Positions 49,151 through 59,093 of a stretch of DNA of 64,000 nt are shown here, in pieces. The translations under genes were made by a program, and so were the position numbers. Positions within the stretch are counted from its first letter, which is position 1. The number at the start of each line of letters is the position of its first letter. The DNA is from an uncultured Flavobacterium sp. (lineage in GTDB: Bacteria; Bacteroidota; Bacteroidia; Flavobacteriales; Flavobacteriaceae): NCBI RefSeq assembly GCF_951805225.1, contig NZ_OX638201.1, positions 2,728,001-2,792,000 on the forward strand. The letters are read 5' to 3'. The notes beneath the pieces were generated by a model. That model was given only the letters and a program-made list of their open reading frames with translations. It was not told the DNA's origin and did no database searches.

Positions 49151-51463
49151 TCACTGCTTTTTATAAGTCTCCGTTCGAGCATCTTTTATAACACCTTTCC
49201 AGTTTAATCCATAAGCAAAATCATAAACATTTCCTTCACTGTCTTTATGCGGAATCATATCGTAAGGAACGTCTTCAAATTGTTTTTCAACCGTTTCCAT
49301 ATTTGCCGGCATCTGAACCGGAAGCAATCCTGAAGGCTCTGTTTTTCCTGAGATAATATCTAAAACTGCTTGTGTCGAAACTCCAAAATTCAATACAATT
49401 CCATCAACTTCTTTTTCAAATTCATTAAAGATCATAGGTTTTGAAGCCGTAACCGAAACAATAACCGGTTTTCCGTTCATCATATCTTTTGTGTCCAGAA
49501 TCGTTCTTAGATCCATTGTATTGGCAACAGTAACCGTTTTGTTTTTATAAGTTCTGTCTTTGATTGTTGGATCAATAACCTGATCTCCGGCAGCGATACT
49601 TTTTGCTCTGGCTTCGGTTGCTGTATAAGTTCCGTATTGTAGTGAAATTGGCACGTAACCATTGCTTCCGCTTTGTCTGTCTTTTAAATCATAACCACCT
49701 TCTAAACTTTGCGGACTTGTTACAAAAACAATTGCAAAATCTGCTTTTGAAGGATCTTCGGTAACATTATAATATTTCTTTACCAACTCAAGATTTACCG
49801 GATAATCAAGTTTTGGCTGACTCGCAATTCCCCACCAATCTTTAGTTGAAGCCGTATAAATCTTCGGAATAAAAACGGTTTTCTTTTCCTTCAAAGGCAA
49901 AACCGCAGCTTTATTTTTCAGCAACACAACCGATTTTAATTGTGCATCATAACCTGCTTTCATAAACTCAGGATTTCCAACAATTGCTTTAGTTTCGGCA
50001 ACATTTAAATATGGATTTTCGAAAAGACCAACTCTAAAAATGTTCTTTAATAATCGAACCGCAGATCTTTCGAAACGCGCTCTCATAAAAGGTTCTCCAA
50101 ATTCTTTGATTCCCATTTCATAAGCCGCCAAAACTGGTTTCTTATCATTATTTCCACCAAATTGGTCAACTCCGGCAATAATCGCTTTGTAATGTCTTTC
50201 GTTAATCGAAAGATTCTCAACTCCCCAAGGTTTTCCTGCAAAAAGATTTGGCGTTTTTCCTTCGTCTCCAGTTACCAACCAATCCGTACAAACCACGCCG
50301 TCGTAGCCGTATTTATCTCTCAATAAATCTGTAATGATATATTTACTGTAACCGTTTGCTACGTTTTCATTGTATTTTTTATCCTGATCAAAAGTGATCG
50401 TGTAATAAGGCATTACCGCCGATGCTTTACTCGTTTTTCCTTTCAATTTGAAAGCGCCATTAATAAATGGATCAATATGTTGTTGCAGATTATTTCCCGG
50501 ATATACCGCAAATTTTCCGTAAGCCCAATGTCCGTCACGTCCGCCTTCTTCGGCACCACCGCTTGGCCAGTGTTTTACCATCGCGTTTACACTTTTGTAA
50601 CCCCAACCATCTTTAATTTCGTCTTTTCCGTATGAAGTTTGGAAACCGTCAATATAAGCTCTTCCCATATCTCTGGTTAAAGCCGGGCTTTCGCCAAAAG
50701 TCATCGAAATTCTATACCATCTTGGCTCAGATCCTAAATCGATTTGAGGCGAAAGAGCCGTTGCGATTCCTAATGCGCGATATTCTTTTGCAGCTATTTG
50801 ACCAAACTGTTCAACAATTTTCGGGTCAAAAGTTGATGCCATTCCTAATCCGTCAGGCCACATCGAGATTTCTCCTCCTGCACCACCGTTAAATTCAGAC
50901 GTAACATTTGCCGTATGACGCGGATCTGTACTGGTATTGCTCGGAATTCCTAATCCAATTCCTTCTACAAAAGCCTGCATTTGGTTGTTCCATAAAGCGG
51001 CAACTTCCGGACTTTGTACTTTTGTAATTAATACATGACGAAGATTATCTTCTTTCAAAAATGCTTTTTGCTGATCTGTTAAATCATACGCTTTGGCATT
51101 ACTTTCCGGAAAAATTTTACCATTATACGTTCCTGCATTATAACCCGAAACTCCTGCCGGCAAAGCTTGATGACGACTATAAAGCATCAATCCTGCAATT
51201 TGTTCTACAGTCATTTTTGAAGCTAAATCCTTGGCTCTTTCATCTGCCGAAAGGCGCCAATCTTCGTATTTATCCAGTTTTCCGTTTTTATTTAAATCTT
51301 TAAATTTCTTTCCGTTTACGGTTAAAATTTTGATGCCGGATTCGGGAGAATATCCCAAATCAGCACCTTTATTATTTTTTACAATCGTGAAATTTTCTTG
51401 TTGCGCTTGTGTTGTTGCACTAATCAAAAAAGCGAATCCGGCTGTTATTATTATTTTTTTCAT
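49151..51463 (-). CDS. GH3 beta-glycosidase, copy 1
   Basis: A 770-residue secreted enzyme (signal peptide MKKIIITAGFAFLISATTQA). After about 50 residues comes DLNKNGKLDKYEDWRLSADE, a calcium-loop-like motif shared with the other GH3. The GH3 barrel shows AMVKHWPSGGAEEGGRDGHW and the nucleophile Asp in GVVCTDWLVTG (about 394). The second domain is shortened, and there is no fibronectin-like tail, unlike the other GH3. This subtype is common in Bacteroidota, but its sugar specificity is not readable from sequence. It starts 10 bp after the TonB receptor gene and is surely cotranscribed with it. Confidence 0.88.
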   Translation of the reverse strand: MKKIIITAGFAFLISATTQAQQENFTIVKNNKGADLGYSPESGIKILTVNGKKFKDLNKNGKLDKYEDWRLSADERAKDLASKMTVEQIAGLMLYSRHQALPAGVSGYNAGTYNGKIFPESNAKAYDLTDQQKAFLKEDNLRHVLITKVQSPEVAALWNNQMQAFVEGIGLGIPSNTSTDPRHTANVTSEFNGGAGGEISMWPDGLGMASTFDPKIVEQFGQIAAKEYRALGIATALSPQIDLGSEPRWYRISMTFGESPALTRDMGRAYIDGFQTSYGKDEIKDGWGYKSVNAMVKHWPSGGAEEGGRDGHWAYGKFAVYPGNNLQQHIDPFINGAFKLKGKTSKASAVMPYYTITFDQDKKYNENVANGYSKYIITDLLRDKYGYDGVVCTDWLVTGDEGKTPNLFAGKPWGVENLSINERHYKAIIAGVDQFGGNNDKKPVLAAYEMGIKEFGEPFMRARFERSAVRLLKNIFRVGLFENPYLNVAETKAIVGNPEFMKAGYDAQLKSVVLLKNKAAVLPLKEKKTVFIPKIYTASTKDWWGIASQPKLDYPVNLELVKKYYNVTEDPSKADFAIVFVTSPQSLEGGYDLKDRQSGSNGYVPISLQYGTYTATEARAKSIAAGDQVIDPTIKDRTYKNKTVTVANTMDLRTILDTKDMMNGKPVIVSVTASKPMIFNEFEKEVDGIVLNFGVSTQAVLDIISGKTEPSGLLPVQMPANMETVEKQFEDVPYDMIPHKDSEGNVYDFAYGLNWKGVIKDARTETYKKQ

Positions 51464-51473
51464 GATAGGATTT

Positions 51474-53732
51474 TTAGAATCTGAAATTAAGAGATGCTTC
51501 TAAAGTAAATGGTCGAATGTAAGATCCTACCAAAAGCTGATCATAATAAGCAGAAGCATCGGTAATTAATTCGGCGCCACTAATTGCGCCTTTTGCTCCC
51601 GTTTGGTTTAAGAAGTTAACTGCTGTTATACCAATATCAAAATGATCGTTGATTTTGTAATTTACTCCTCCAAAAGTTTCCCATCTTGGCGCAAAGAATA
51701 AGGCGTTTGTAAGGTTTGCATATTGCTTGCTGAAATAACGGAAACTCGCCCAAACCTTGAAATCTTTGTAGGTATAACTTGGATCGATTTCCATTAAAAC
51801 TTTAGAAATTTCCAATACGTTTTTATCGTTATAAGAATAGTTATTTCCAAAAGCAGAGAAATCATAGTTTTTATAAACCGGATCCTGAAAAGTAATCAAA
51901 TAATGAAGATTAAATCCTTTGAAAGGCGTTGCCACAATATCTGTTGTCCAACCTAAAGTCTGGATGTCATAGAAAACTGTTGCAACTTCTGACTGACTTG
52001 CATTTGATGGATTCACCAAATTTAATCTCGCTTGGTAATTGTTTCTGGTTAAGTAAGTTGCCTGAGAAACTACGCTGAATTTTTCCTGATTGTAATACAA
52101 ACCAAAAGCGGCTAAAGGACTTTTAGTTTTAGTTAAATTTGGTGCAACTGCTCCGGAATAACTTTCTAACTGACCATTTTTTTCTGTGTAAGTGAAATCG
52201 GCAAGGATTCCGGCGCTTTTTGTAACTTTATAAACGGCATTAATCGAACCTCCTAAATGAAACCAGTTATTATCAAAGTAAGATTTCTGACTTGGATCAA
52301 AAACTAAATTTGGAGTTCTTGGCGTTTGATAATAATCTCCTTTTAATTTATGGTATCTTAAATTTACGCCATAAGCTAAACTTAAACGATCTGAAACTGT
52401 CCAGTTATCAGAGAAATAACCTGATAATTTATTCTCGAAACCATTGTGATATTCTCCTCCAACATTGTAATTGTAAAATCCGTCAGCATCTGTATTTGAA
52501 GTTCCGCCGGGCGTGTTACGAACTAATTTATCCGGATTTGCACTTACCGTTTGATTAAAGAAAGAACGGCTTGAAGTAAATTGATCAACATTATAATAAT
52601 ACTCTAATAAACCAAATCTCCATTTGTGTTTTTCTACATTCTTTTTGATTTCGAATCTTGATAATGCGCTTGTCGTTGGCGTTCCGTCTGTATATAATCC
52701 CAACATTGAATTTACGTTTCCTACATAAGGCTGACCTGTAGCTTCGTATGTGAAATTATCTGCTGCAGTTGCCTGAAAAATACTCAACGGAATTGCAATT
52801 AATTGCGATGCTTTTGAAGTTCTGAAACGAGTTGAGAAATTGAATTTCCAATCGTTTGCCAAATCATAATTTCCTAAGATATCAAATGTGTGTGAGGTTG
52901 TTGCAGCATCGCTTCCGCCCATATCAGCAAATTTAGTTTCGCCGCTCAAAATATCTTTGAATTTTAATATTCCGTCATTAACGATATACGAATCACGACC
53001 AATTCTAAAATCATTGTATTCTTCTACTTTTCCGCCTTCTTTGTATCTAAAAACGGCATAATTGGTCAAAGAAGCTGAGTTTGCATATTTGTATGTAAAG
53101 CTAATTTGTCCTTTTCCGTTATTGAATTTCTTGGTTAATCCGGCTCTGTAAATCTGAGTTCGGTCTGAATAATTGGCAAATTTCAAATCGAAAGAATTGG
53201 GATCAAAATTGGCGTAAGCTCCCATTGTATACGACCAACCTTTAGATAATGGTCCGGAAACATTCAAATCTCCTTTCATCCATCCGAAACTTGAACCTGA
53301 AAAATTACCCACAACTTCCAATTTATCAGTTCCGAGTTTGGTATATGAGTTTACTGCAAAACCTAAATCTCCGGTTGTAATTGCAGCTTCTCCAATTTTT
53401 AATAATCCTGTGCGTCCTAAACTTTTGCTTTGTCTCCAGGTACGATTTGGTAATTCCGGCCAAAAATAATAAACCACCGGTAAATCATTTTCCTGAATAG
53501 TTATTCCTCCAACGGTTGAAGGTAATCCGATATTTACATCACGCGGTCCGGTATTATTCGCCGCATTAAGCATTACATTTCTATTTTTTTCTTCTTTAGT
53601 ATCTGTCTCTACTATTTTGGTTGTTTTTTTAATTGAATCTGTTGGTTTTTGCTGTTTTTTATCCTCTTGGGAATAGGTTTCCATAATTGGAAAAACAGCC
53701 ATACAGATTGCTGAGATTAGCATTTTTTTCAT
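51474..53732 (-). CDS. TonB-dependent receptor without SusD partner
   Basis: A 752-residue outer-membrane receptor (signal peptide MKKMLISAICMAVFPIMETY). After a charged linker (TKIVETDTKEEKNRNVML) follows a plug (GPRDVNIGLPSTVGGITIQE, then SLGRTGLLKIGEAAITTG) and a barrel ending LEASLNFRF. There is no carboxypeptidase-like domain and no SusD gene nearby, so it is not a SusC. It heads the operon receptor-GH3-esterase-GH3 and probably imports the oligosaccharide or glycoside these enzymes process. A 21-bp perfect palindrome lies 34 bp upstream of its start (53766-53786). Confidence 0.88.
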   Translation of the reverse strand: MKKMLISAICMAVFPIMETYSQEDKKQQKPTDSIKKTTKIVETDTKEEKNRNVMLNAANNTGPRDVNIGLPSTVGGITIQENDLPVVYYFWPELPNRTWRQSKSLGRTGLLKIGEAAITTGDLGFAVNSYTKLGTDKLEVVGNFSGSSFGWMKGDLNVSGPLSKGWSYTMGAYANFDPNSFDLKFANYSDRTQIYRAGLTKKFNNGKGQISFTYKYANSASLTNYAVFRYKEGGKVEEYNDFRIGRDSYIVNDGILKFKDILSGETKFADMGGSDAATTSHTFDILGNYDLANDWKFNFSTRFRTSKASQLIAIPLSIFQATAADNFTYEATGQPYVGNVNSMLGLYTDGTPTTSALSRFEIKKNVEKHKWRFGLLEYYYNVDQFTSSRSFFNQTVSANPDKLVRNTPGGTSNTDADGFYNYNVGGEYHNGFENKLSGYFSDNWTVSDRLSLAYGVNLRYHKLKGDYYQTPRTPNLVFDPSQKSYFDNNWFHLGGSINAVYKVTKSAGILADFTYTEKNGQLESYSGAVAPNLTKTKSPLAAFGLYYNQEKFSVVSQATYLTRNNYQARLNLVNPSNASQSEVATVFYDIQTLGWTTDIVATPFKGFNLHYLITFQDPVYKNYDFSAFGNNYSYNDKNVLEISKVLMEIDPSYTYKDFKVWASFRYFSKQYANLTNALFFAPRWETFGGVNYKINDHFDIGITAVNFLNQTGAKGAISGAELITDASAYYDQLLVGSYIRPFTLEASLNFRF

Positions 53733-53765
53733 AATGTGGTATTTGAGTTAAGTAAGTTTAGTTTC

Positions 53766-53786
53766 ATTGCTTCATTATGAAGCAAT
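53766..53786 (-). promoter_or_regulatory. 21-bp perfect palindrome upstream of the TonB receptor gene
   Basis: ATTGCTTCAT, one T, then ATGAAGCAAT, 34 bp before the receptor ATG at 53732. It is the best candidate operator for the divergently encoded Nudix-type regulator. The rest of the 390-bp gap (53733-54122) holds the promoter of the regulator gene and no coding sequence. Confidence 0.6.
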
Positions 53787-54072
53787 ATTAAAAACAAATT
53801 CTCATATCAACAAATAAATACCTTAATAATTTTCATAATCACATAATTAGCAGGCTTTAAATCTCATAAAAACAATAATAAAGAGATATCATTGAATAGT
53901 TCCAAAACAGAGAAAAAACAGCTACCACGTTTGCGTAAAGCATTGAAAACAGTGGTTAGAGTCAAGATGACCTTAAATCGATAAAGACAAAAAGAGGTAC
54001 GGAATTTATTTTTTTTACAAACTCAATATTTTCTTTCGCCAAATACTAAAATGTCAGAAAAAATTGTAGTGA

Positions 54073-54105
54073 TTTGACTTTTACCTATCAAAAAGCTTAA
54101 ATTTG
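54073..54105 (+). promoter_or_regulatory. Promoter of the Nudix regulator gene
   Basis: TTTG at 54073-54076, 21 nt, then TAAATTTG at 54098-54105. This fits the Bacteroidota consensus (TTTG, spacer 19-21, TANNTTTG) exactly and ends 17 nt before the ATG at 54123. Confidence 0.75.
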
Positions 54106-54122
54106 GAATTAATTATAGCCGA

Positions 54123-54869
54123 ATGGAATTAAAAAAGATACTTGAAATACAATCTGAAGAGTCGTTTAAAAAATATATACCGACGCTTTCTATCGATTGT
54201 GCTATTTTTAGTTTTAAAGAAAACTCGCTTCATGTTTTAACTGTAAAGATGAAGGATTCTGATTCCTGGGGTCTTCCTGGAGGTTATGTAAAAAAAGAAG
54301 AAAACGTTGATGATGCGGCTGTTCGCATCTTAAAAGACCGAACCGGAACAGAGAATATTTACTTACAGCAATTCTATACTTTTGGAAATCTTAAACGTTC
54401 TGAAAGTGCTTTTGAAGAACATGATGACACCATCTGGAATAAACAGCGTTTTGTTTCTATTGGTTACTACGCATTGGCAGAATATTCAAAAGTAAACTTA
54501 ATTATTGATGAATATTCTACTCATGTCGAATGGCAATCTGTGGATAATCTTCCTTTGTTTATGATGGATCACAGAAGCATTCTTGACAAGGCTTTGCTTA
54601 CCGTTCGTGAGCAATTAAACAATCACCCAATTGGTTATAATCTTTTGCCTGAGAAATTTACGATGCCGGAACTTCAAAAATTATATGAAGCTATTTTGGG
54701 CAAAAAACTCAATCGTGGTAATTTTTATCGAAAGATATTGCGTTATGATATTTTAGTTAAACTAGATGAATCGAGAAAAGGCGGTGCACATAAAGCTCCG
54801 GATTTGTATAGTTTTGATTTAGAGAAATACAACAATGCTTTGAAAGAAGGTTTAAAAGGAAGCTGGTAA
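54123..54869 (+). CDS. Nudix-family transcriptional regulator (NrtR/AraR-like)
   Basis: A 248-residue regulator. An N-terminal Nudix domain (about 20-150) is followed by a winged helix (about 165-235) with FTMPELQKLYEAILGKKLNR and NFYRKILRYDILVKLDESR, the NrtR layout. The Nudix box is degenerate: after GGYVKKEENVDDAAVRILKD the catalytic Glu pair is replaced by Asp-Arg, so it probably senses a ligand rather than cuts one. In Bacteroides a protein of this type, AraR, represses arabinose genes. By analogy it should control the divergent receptor-GH3-esterase-GH3 operon. It converges with the aspartyl protease gene. Confidence 0.88.
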   Translation: MELKKILEIQSEESFKKYIPTLSIDCAIFSFKENSLHVLTVKMKDSDSWGLPGGYVKKEENVDDAAVRILKDRTGTENIYLQQFYTFGNLKRSESAFEEHDDTIWNKQRFVSIGYYALAEYSKVNLIIDEYSTHVEWQSVDNLPLFMMDHRSILDKALLTVREQLNNHPIGYNLLPEKFTMPELQKLYEAILGKKLNRGNFYRKILRYDILVKLDESRKGGAHKAPDLYSFDLEKYNNALKEGLKGSW

Positions 54870-54888
54870 AAACCTGTTTCTGTTTAAT

Positions 54889-56082
54889 TTATTGTTCTAC
54901 TAATTCTACGTTTTTTATTTCTCCTTTATCATCTTTATAAGTCAAATTTAGTTTCGGATTTTGATAAAAATCTCCTGAAAAAATAATACAATCATTCTCC
55001 GGAGTTCTCGTTGTAAAGTCCTGATTATTGATTTTTAATATTTGAAAACCGTTTTTTAATCCTAAATTTTGAGCATGAGTATTTGTCCAGACAATACCAA
55101 TGGAATAAATGGCTTCTTCGGCAACGTCTTTAAATCCAAATGTTTTCTGATTTTGATAGTATTGCACTTGTTTTAAAGCTTCAAAATAAAAATTCTTATT
55201 GATGAAATCTAACGTAATTGTGCCGTATTCTGCCAGTTGAATACCAATTGCATTTTTTGTTTTTTCGGATTCAATTGTAATGATATTATTAATTTCGGCG
55301 TTACCAAATTTTACTTGTTTGACTAAAGCTCTGTTTTTCTTCTCAGGTTCTATCATTCCATTTAAGCCAATTGAGGTTACTCCAAAACCTTCATTTACAA
55401 CATTTGCTACACCTTTTTTAATTGCTTTGTCGAATATTTTGCTTGAAATACTAATCAATTTGTCTGCGCCACTATCAAAAAGTCCGTCAAAAGTTACTTC
55501 GTTACCCAGATCAATTTTTATATAAGGTTTACCTATTTGATTTACTGAAATTGGTGTTTGATAAGCATTTTGCAAGGCTATTTTTTGCAAGTTATCGGTT
55601 AAAATAATTCGTTTATTTTTAAGATCAATACTCACAATACAATTATTAAATACATTACTTCCAATAATTCCATCAACATTCAGGCAATACATTGGATAGT
55701 TCTTTTTTACATCAATTACAAGCGAAGGAATATCCTGAAAGGTTACAGTACCTATTTGTAATTCTTTTACGCTCACAATTTTTGAATCAGTTGATTTCTT
55801 GTTTACATCGTCTACCTGAGCATCCCCAATTTTCGAATAATTCATTGCATTTTGTATTTCTTCCGAAATTATTAATACTGAACCTGTATCGAAAAGAAAG
55901 CGCTTTTCTGCTCCATTTATCTTAATTGGAATAATTATTTTGTTTTTTACAATTTCAAAAGGAATAGTATCACAGAAATTTTTCTGCAAAAGAGTACCGT
56001 TTTTGAAGTCGAATTTTTGACCAAAAGAAACCGTAACAACAAATAAAGAAAGTAGGAACGAAAAGAGTTGTTTTGAAGTCAT
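54889..56082 (-). CDS. Retropepsin-like aspartyl protease with PDZ domain
   Basis: A 397-residue secreted protein (signal peptide MTSKQLFSFLLSLFVVTVSF). Two pepsin-like half sites are present: FLFDTGS with Asp65 and GLFDSGAD with Asp203, so one chain can form the two-Asp active site. The hydrophobic-hydrophobic-glycine partner motifs (LNVDGIIGSNVF) follow the first. A PDZ-like domain covers about 315-380 (AIYSIGIVWTNTHAQNLGLK, then GFQILKINNQ). It is separated from the M16 operon by a terminator, so linkage to the peptide-processing operon is by position only. Confidence 0.8.
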   Translation of the reverse strand: MTSKQLFSFLLSLFVVTVSFGQKFDFKNGTLLQKNFCDTIPFEIVKNKIIIPIKINGAEKRFLFDTGSVLIISEEIQNAMNYSKIGDAQVDDVNKKSTDSKIVSVKELQIGTVTFQDIPSLVIDVKKNYPMYCLNVDGIIGSNVFNNCIVSIDLKNKRIILTDNLQKIALQNAYQTPISVNQIGKPYIKIDLGNEVTFDGLFDSGADKLISISSKIFDKAIKKGVANVVNEGFGVTSIGLNGMIEPEKKNRALVKQVKFGNAEINNIITIESEKTKNAIGIQLAEYGTITLDFINKNFYFEALKQVQYYQNQKTFGFKDVAEEAIYSIGIVWTNTHAQNLGLKNGFQILKINNQDFTTRTPENDCIIFSGDFYQNPKLNLTYKDDKGEIKNVELVEQ

Positions 56083-56201
56083 ATATTGATTATTTCAAAT
56101 TCTTTAATAAGCATAAAAATAGAAATAAAAATCGCAATTATCATGCTCATATGCAAACATTTAAAAGAAATAAGAAATGAAATTTCAGCATAAAAAACAA
56201 C

Positions 56202-56229
56202 AAAAAAGGCTGCCTTGGGGAAGACAACC
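56202..56229 (-). terminator. Strand-specific terminator of the SusCD-ABC-M16 operon
   Basis: Arms at 56208-56216 and 56221-56229 enclose GGGG/CCCC. On the minus strand all nine positions pair, two through G-U, and six T follow. On the plus strand those two pairs become A-C mismatches. It therefore serves the M16 gene (stop 56268). Confidence 0.85.
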
Positions 56230-56267
56230 TTTAATGACTAATAAAATAAAAATGAATCTAAAGTATT

Positions 56268-59081
56268 TTAGTGTCCTGATTGGCTTTCAGGACTCATAAT
56301 AACTTCGACACTACTAGAACTATCCAAGACGTGCTTACTAAACTGCTGAATAGTTTTTTGATTAATTTTAGAAATTAAATTTTTATATTCTTCATCCTGC
56401 AAAAACGGAATCTGATTTAAGCTGTTATTGTAAATAGTATTGTTCCAAAAAGAATTGGTTTTAAGCGATTCTTCTCTGTTTTTTAAAAGTGCTTTTTTAA
56501 TATCTTCTAAATCATTTGCATTGACCGGATTTACTTTTAAATCATTCAATTCTTTCCAGACAATCTGCATTAATTTTTCTTGTTTATCAGGATCACAATC
56601 AAAAGTCAGTGAAAGTTCAAAAGTAGGTTTTGGAATAAGTTCCAGATTTCCGCCAACGTTTACGCCATAACTTCCGCCTTCTTCTTCACGAATGGTTTGC
56701 AAAAATCGTTTTGATAATATTTCGCCAATGATATAAATACTCAATGCATTTTCTTTGCTGTATTCTGTTTTTCCTGTCAAATTAAGATAAACCGTAGATT
56801 TCACTACTTCCATCGGACGCTTGAAATGAACTACTGTTTTGCCTTTTGCAGGTTCGATATTATGATCTTTAAAATTCTCTTTTAAAGCTGGATTAGAATT
56901 GATATTTCCGATGTATTTCTGAATTAATTCTAATGCTGAATCCGGAATATTTCCAACGAAAATAAACGTAAAATCAGATGCATTTTTAATTCGGTCACGA
57001 TAGATATTCTCCGCTTTTTTCAAGTCGATTGTTTCCAGAAATTTATCGTTGAATAAAAAAGTTCTTGGATTATGGTTTGAATTTGCCAGATCAACTGAGT
57101 CTTTAAAAACACTTTCATTATCTTTTTTAATGCTTTCTAAACGGTTTTTATATTGCTCTTTTAGAATATTAAAAATATTTGGGTCAAAACGAGGCGCTTC
57201 AAAAGAAAGATACAATAATTGAAGCATCGTTTCGAAATCGGCTTTATTAGAACTTCCCTGAAAACCTTGTGTATTATCACCAATAAATGCATTGGCTTGC
57301 GCAACTTTTCCGGTTAGTTTTTCTTTTAAACCAATGTTATCAAAATTCCCTAAACCAGATGATCTTGCAATTGTAGTTGCAATTTCTGCCGATGATAAAT
57401 CTTCTGTTTTTACCAATGATTTTCCGCCTTTTGAATACGCCGAAAATACAATCTGATCTTGAGAATATGTTGTTGGCAATACAATTATTTTAGCATCATT
57501 TTCTAAAATATATCCTTTTGCATCCTTGATTCCAGCGACTTCAAATGTTTTTTTAATAGCGGCAGGTTTTAGTTCTTTTGCTATTAAAGGCGCATTGTTT
57601 ACTTTTTTGACATAAGGTTCTAATGTTTTGCTTTCTACCTTTTTCATTACGTTAACAACTGCTTCTTTGGTAGGAAAACTATTTTTATCGTCATCAGAAC
57701 CAGTTACTAAAACAACCTGATTTGTTGGCTTTTGAATCGTTTTTGCGTAAGCGTTTAATTCGTCAAGCGAAATACTGTTTATAATGCCTACAATTTGTTT
57801 ATAATCGTCTTCCGGCGTTAGAAATGGTTTTGCTTTTAAGAAATAATCGATCAATTTATCCGCCCAACTGTCACTATCAACTTTATCTTTATTGCTGATA
57901 AAATCATCGTATGAACTGACAAAAAGTTTTTTTGTTCGGTCTAATTCGGCTTGTACAGCGCCAAAACGGTTTAAACGTTCTGCTTCAGTATAAGCTTCTT
58001 CAAATGCTTCTAAAGATTTTCCTTTTTTGGCTGAAGCCGAAATATTATAACTGTTGCTTAATCTTGAAACTCCGCCAAAATAACTGCTTAAATTCAAACT
58101 TGAACCTTGATTTTTTAAGATCAATTCCTTAAAACGATTGTTTAAGATATTGGTATAAAAAGAGTTCATTACATTTTTGCGTGTTACCAAACTGTCTTTT
58201 ACCAATGGTTCATCAAAAATATATCTTAAAGTAATTACGGTTGATGAAGCTTCTTTATCAGAAGCATTTCCAAAATACAATTCATCGTGTTTTGGTATTG
58301 TTTCATAAGTTCGAACGGCTGCTTTTTTTGCAAGCGGAATTCCTGAGAATATCGTTTTTACTTTTTGTTCCATCTCTTTTACGTCAATATCTCCAACTAT
58401 AATAACAGCTTGTAAATCTGGTCTGTACCATTTTTTATAGTAATTGCGTAATTCCTGATATTTAAAGTTATTAATGATATTTAAATCTCCAATAACATCT
58501 CTTTTACTGTATTTTGAGCCTTTGTATAAAACCTCATCTGTTTGATGTTTTAAGCGGAAATCACTTGTTCTTCTGGTTCTCCATTCTTCTCTGATTACGC
58601 CTCTTTCGGCATCAATTTCAGCATCTGTTAAAGACAATGAACCGGACCAATCGTGCAGAACCCAAAGTGTAGAATCAATAAGTTTTTGGTTGGTAACCGG
58701 AACAGTGCTAATGTTATAAACGGTTTCGTCCTGAGCCGTAAAAGCGTTGATATCTTTACCAAAACTTACTCCGTTTTTTTCCAGCATTTTGATGATTCCT
58801 TTTCCTTTGAAATGCTCCGTTCCGTTAAAAGCCATGTGTTCCAGAAAATGCGCCAATCCGTTTTGATTGTCATCTTCTAAAATAGCGCCAACATTTTGAA
58901 TAAAATAAAAACTCGCTCTGTCTTTTGGCTCTTCGTTATGCAGAATATAATACGTTAAACCATTTTTTAATTTTCCGGTTGTAACGTTTTTATTCAACGG
59001 AATTGTGGTTTTGAATTGAGCAAATGCTCCGCTAAAAGACAAAAACAAAATTCCAAGGATGATATTTTTTTTAGTATTCAT
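56268..59081 (-). CDS. M16-family zinc metallopeptidase, two-domain form
   Basis: A 937-residue secreted peptidase (signal peptide MNTKKNIILGILFLSFSGAF). The inverted zinc motif HFLEH is at 78-82, with Glu159 of AERGVIREEW as third ligand at the usual distance of about 76 residues. Residues 165-480 complete the first M16 unit with its inactive partner, and a second, non-catalytic M16 pair fills the rest (VASSGLGNF and GGSYGVNVGGN). Such enzymes cut peptides inside a closed chamber in the periplasm. It is last in the operon, 12 bp after the permease/GldG gene, and may trim peptides imported by SusCD or precursors exported by the ABC transporter. Confidence 0.92.
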   Translation of the reverse strand: MNTKKNIILGILFLSFSGAFAQFKTTIPLNKNVTTGKLKNGLTYYILHNEEPKDRASFYFIQNVGAILEDDNQNGLAHFLEHMAFNGTEHFKGKGIIKMLEKNGVSFGKDINAFTAQDETVYNISTVPVTNQKLIDSTLWVLHDWSGSLSLTDAEIDAERGVIREEWRTRRTSDFRLKHQTDEVLYKGSKYSKRDVIGDLNIINNFKYQELRNYYKKWYRPDLQAVIIVGDIDVKEMEQKVKTIFSGIPLAKKAAVRTYETIPKHDELYFGNASDKEASSTVITLRYIFDEPLVKDSLVTRKNVMNSFYTNILNNRFKELILKNQGSSLNLSSYFGGVSRLSNSYNISASAKKGKSLEAFEEAYTEAERLNRFGAVQAELDRTKKLFVSSYDDFISNKDKVDSDSWADKLIDYFLKAKPFLTPEDDYKQIVGIINSISLDELNAYAKTIQKPTNQVVLVTGSDDDKNSFPTKEAVVNVMKKVESKTLEPYVKKVNNAPLIAKELKPAAIKKTFEVAGIKDAKGYILENDAKIIVLPTTYSQDQIVFSAYSKGGKSLVKTEDLSSAEIATTIARSSGLGNFDNIGLKEKLTGKVAQANAFIGDNTQGFQGSSNKADFETMLQLLYLSFEAPRFDPNIFNILKEQYKNRLESIKKDNESVFKDSVDLANSNHNPRTFLFNDKFLETIDLKKAENIYRDRIKNASDFTFIFVGNIPDSALELIQKYIGNINSNPALKENFKDHNIEPAKGKTVVHFKRPMEVVKSTVYLNLTGKTEYSKENALSIYIIGEILSKRFLQTIREEEGGSYGVNVGGNLELIPKPTFELSLTFDCDPDKQEKLMQIVWKELNDLKVNPVNANDLEDIKKALLKNREESLKTNSFWNNTIYNNSLNQIPFLQDEEYKNLISKINQKTIQQFSKHVLDSSSSVEVIMSPESQSGH

Positions 59082-59093
59082 TTTTGATATTTT

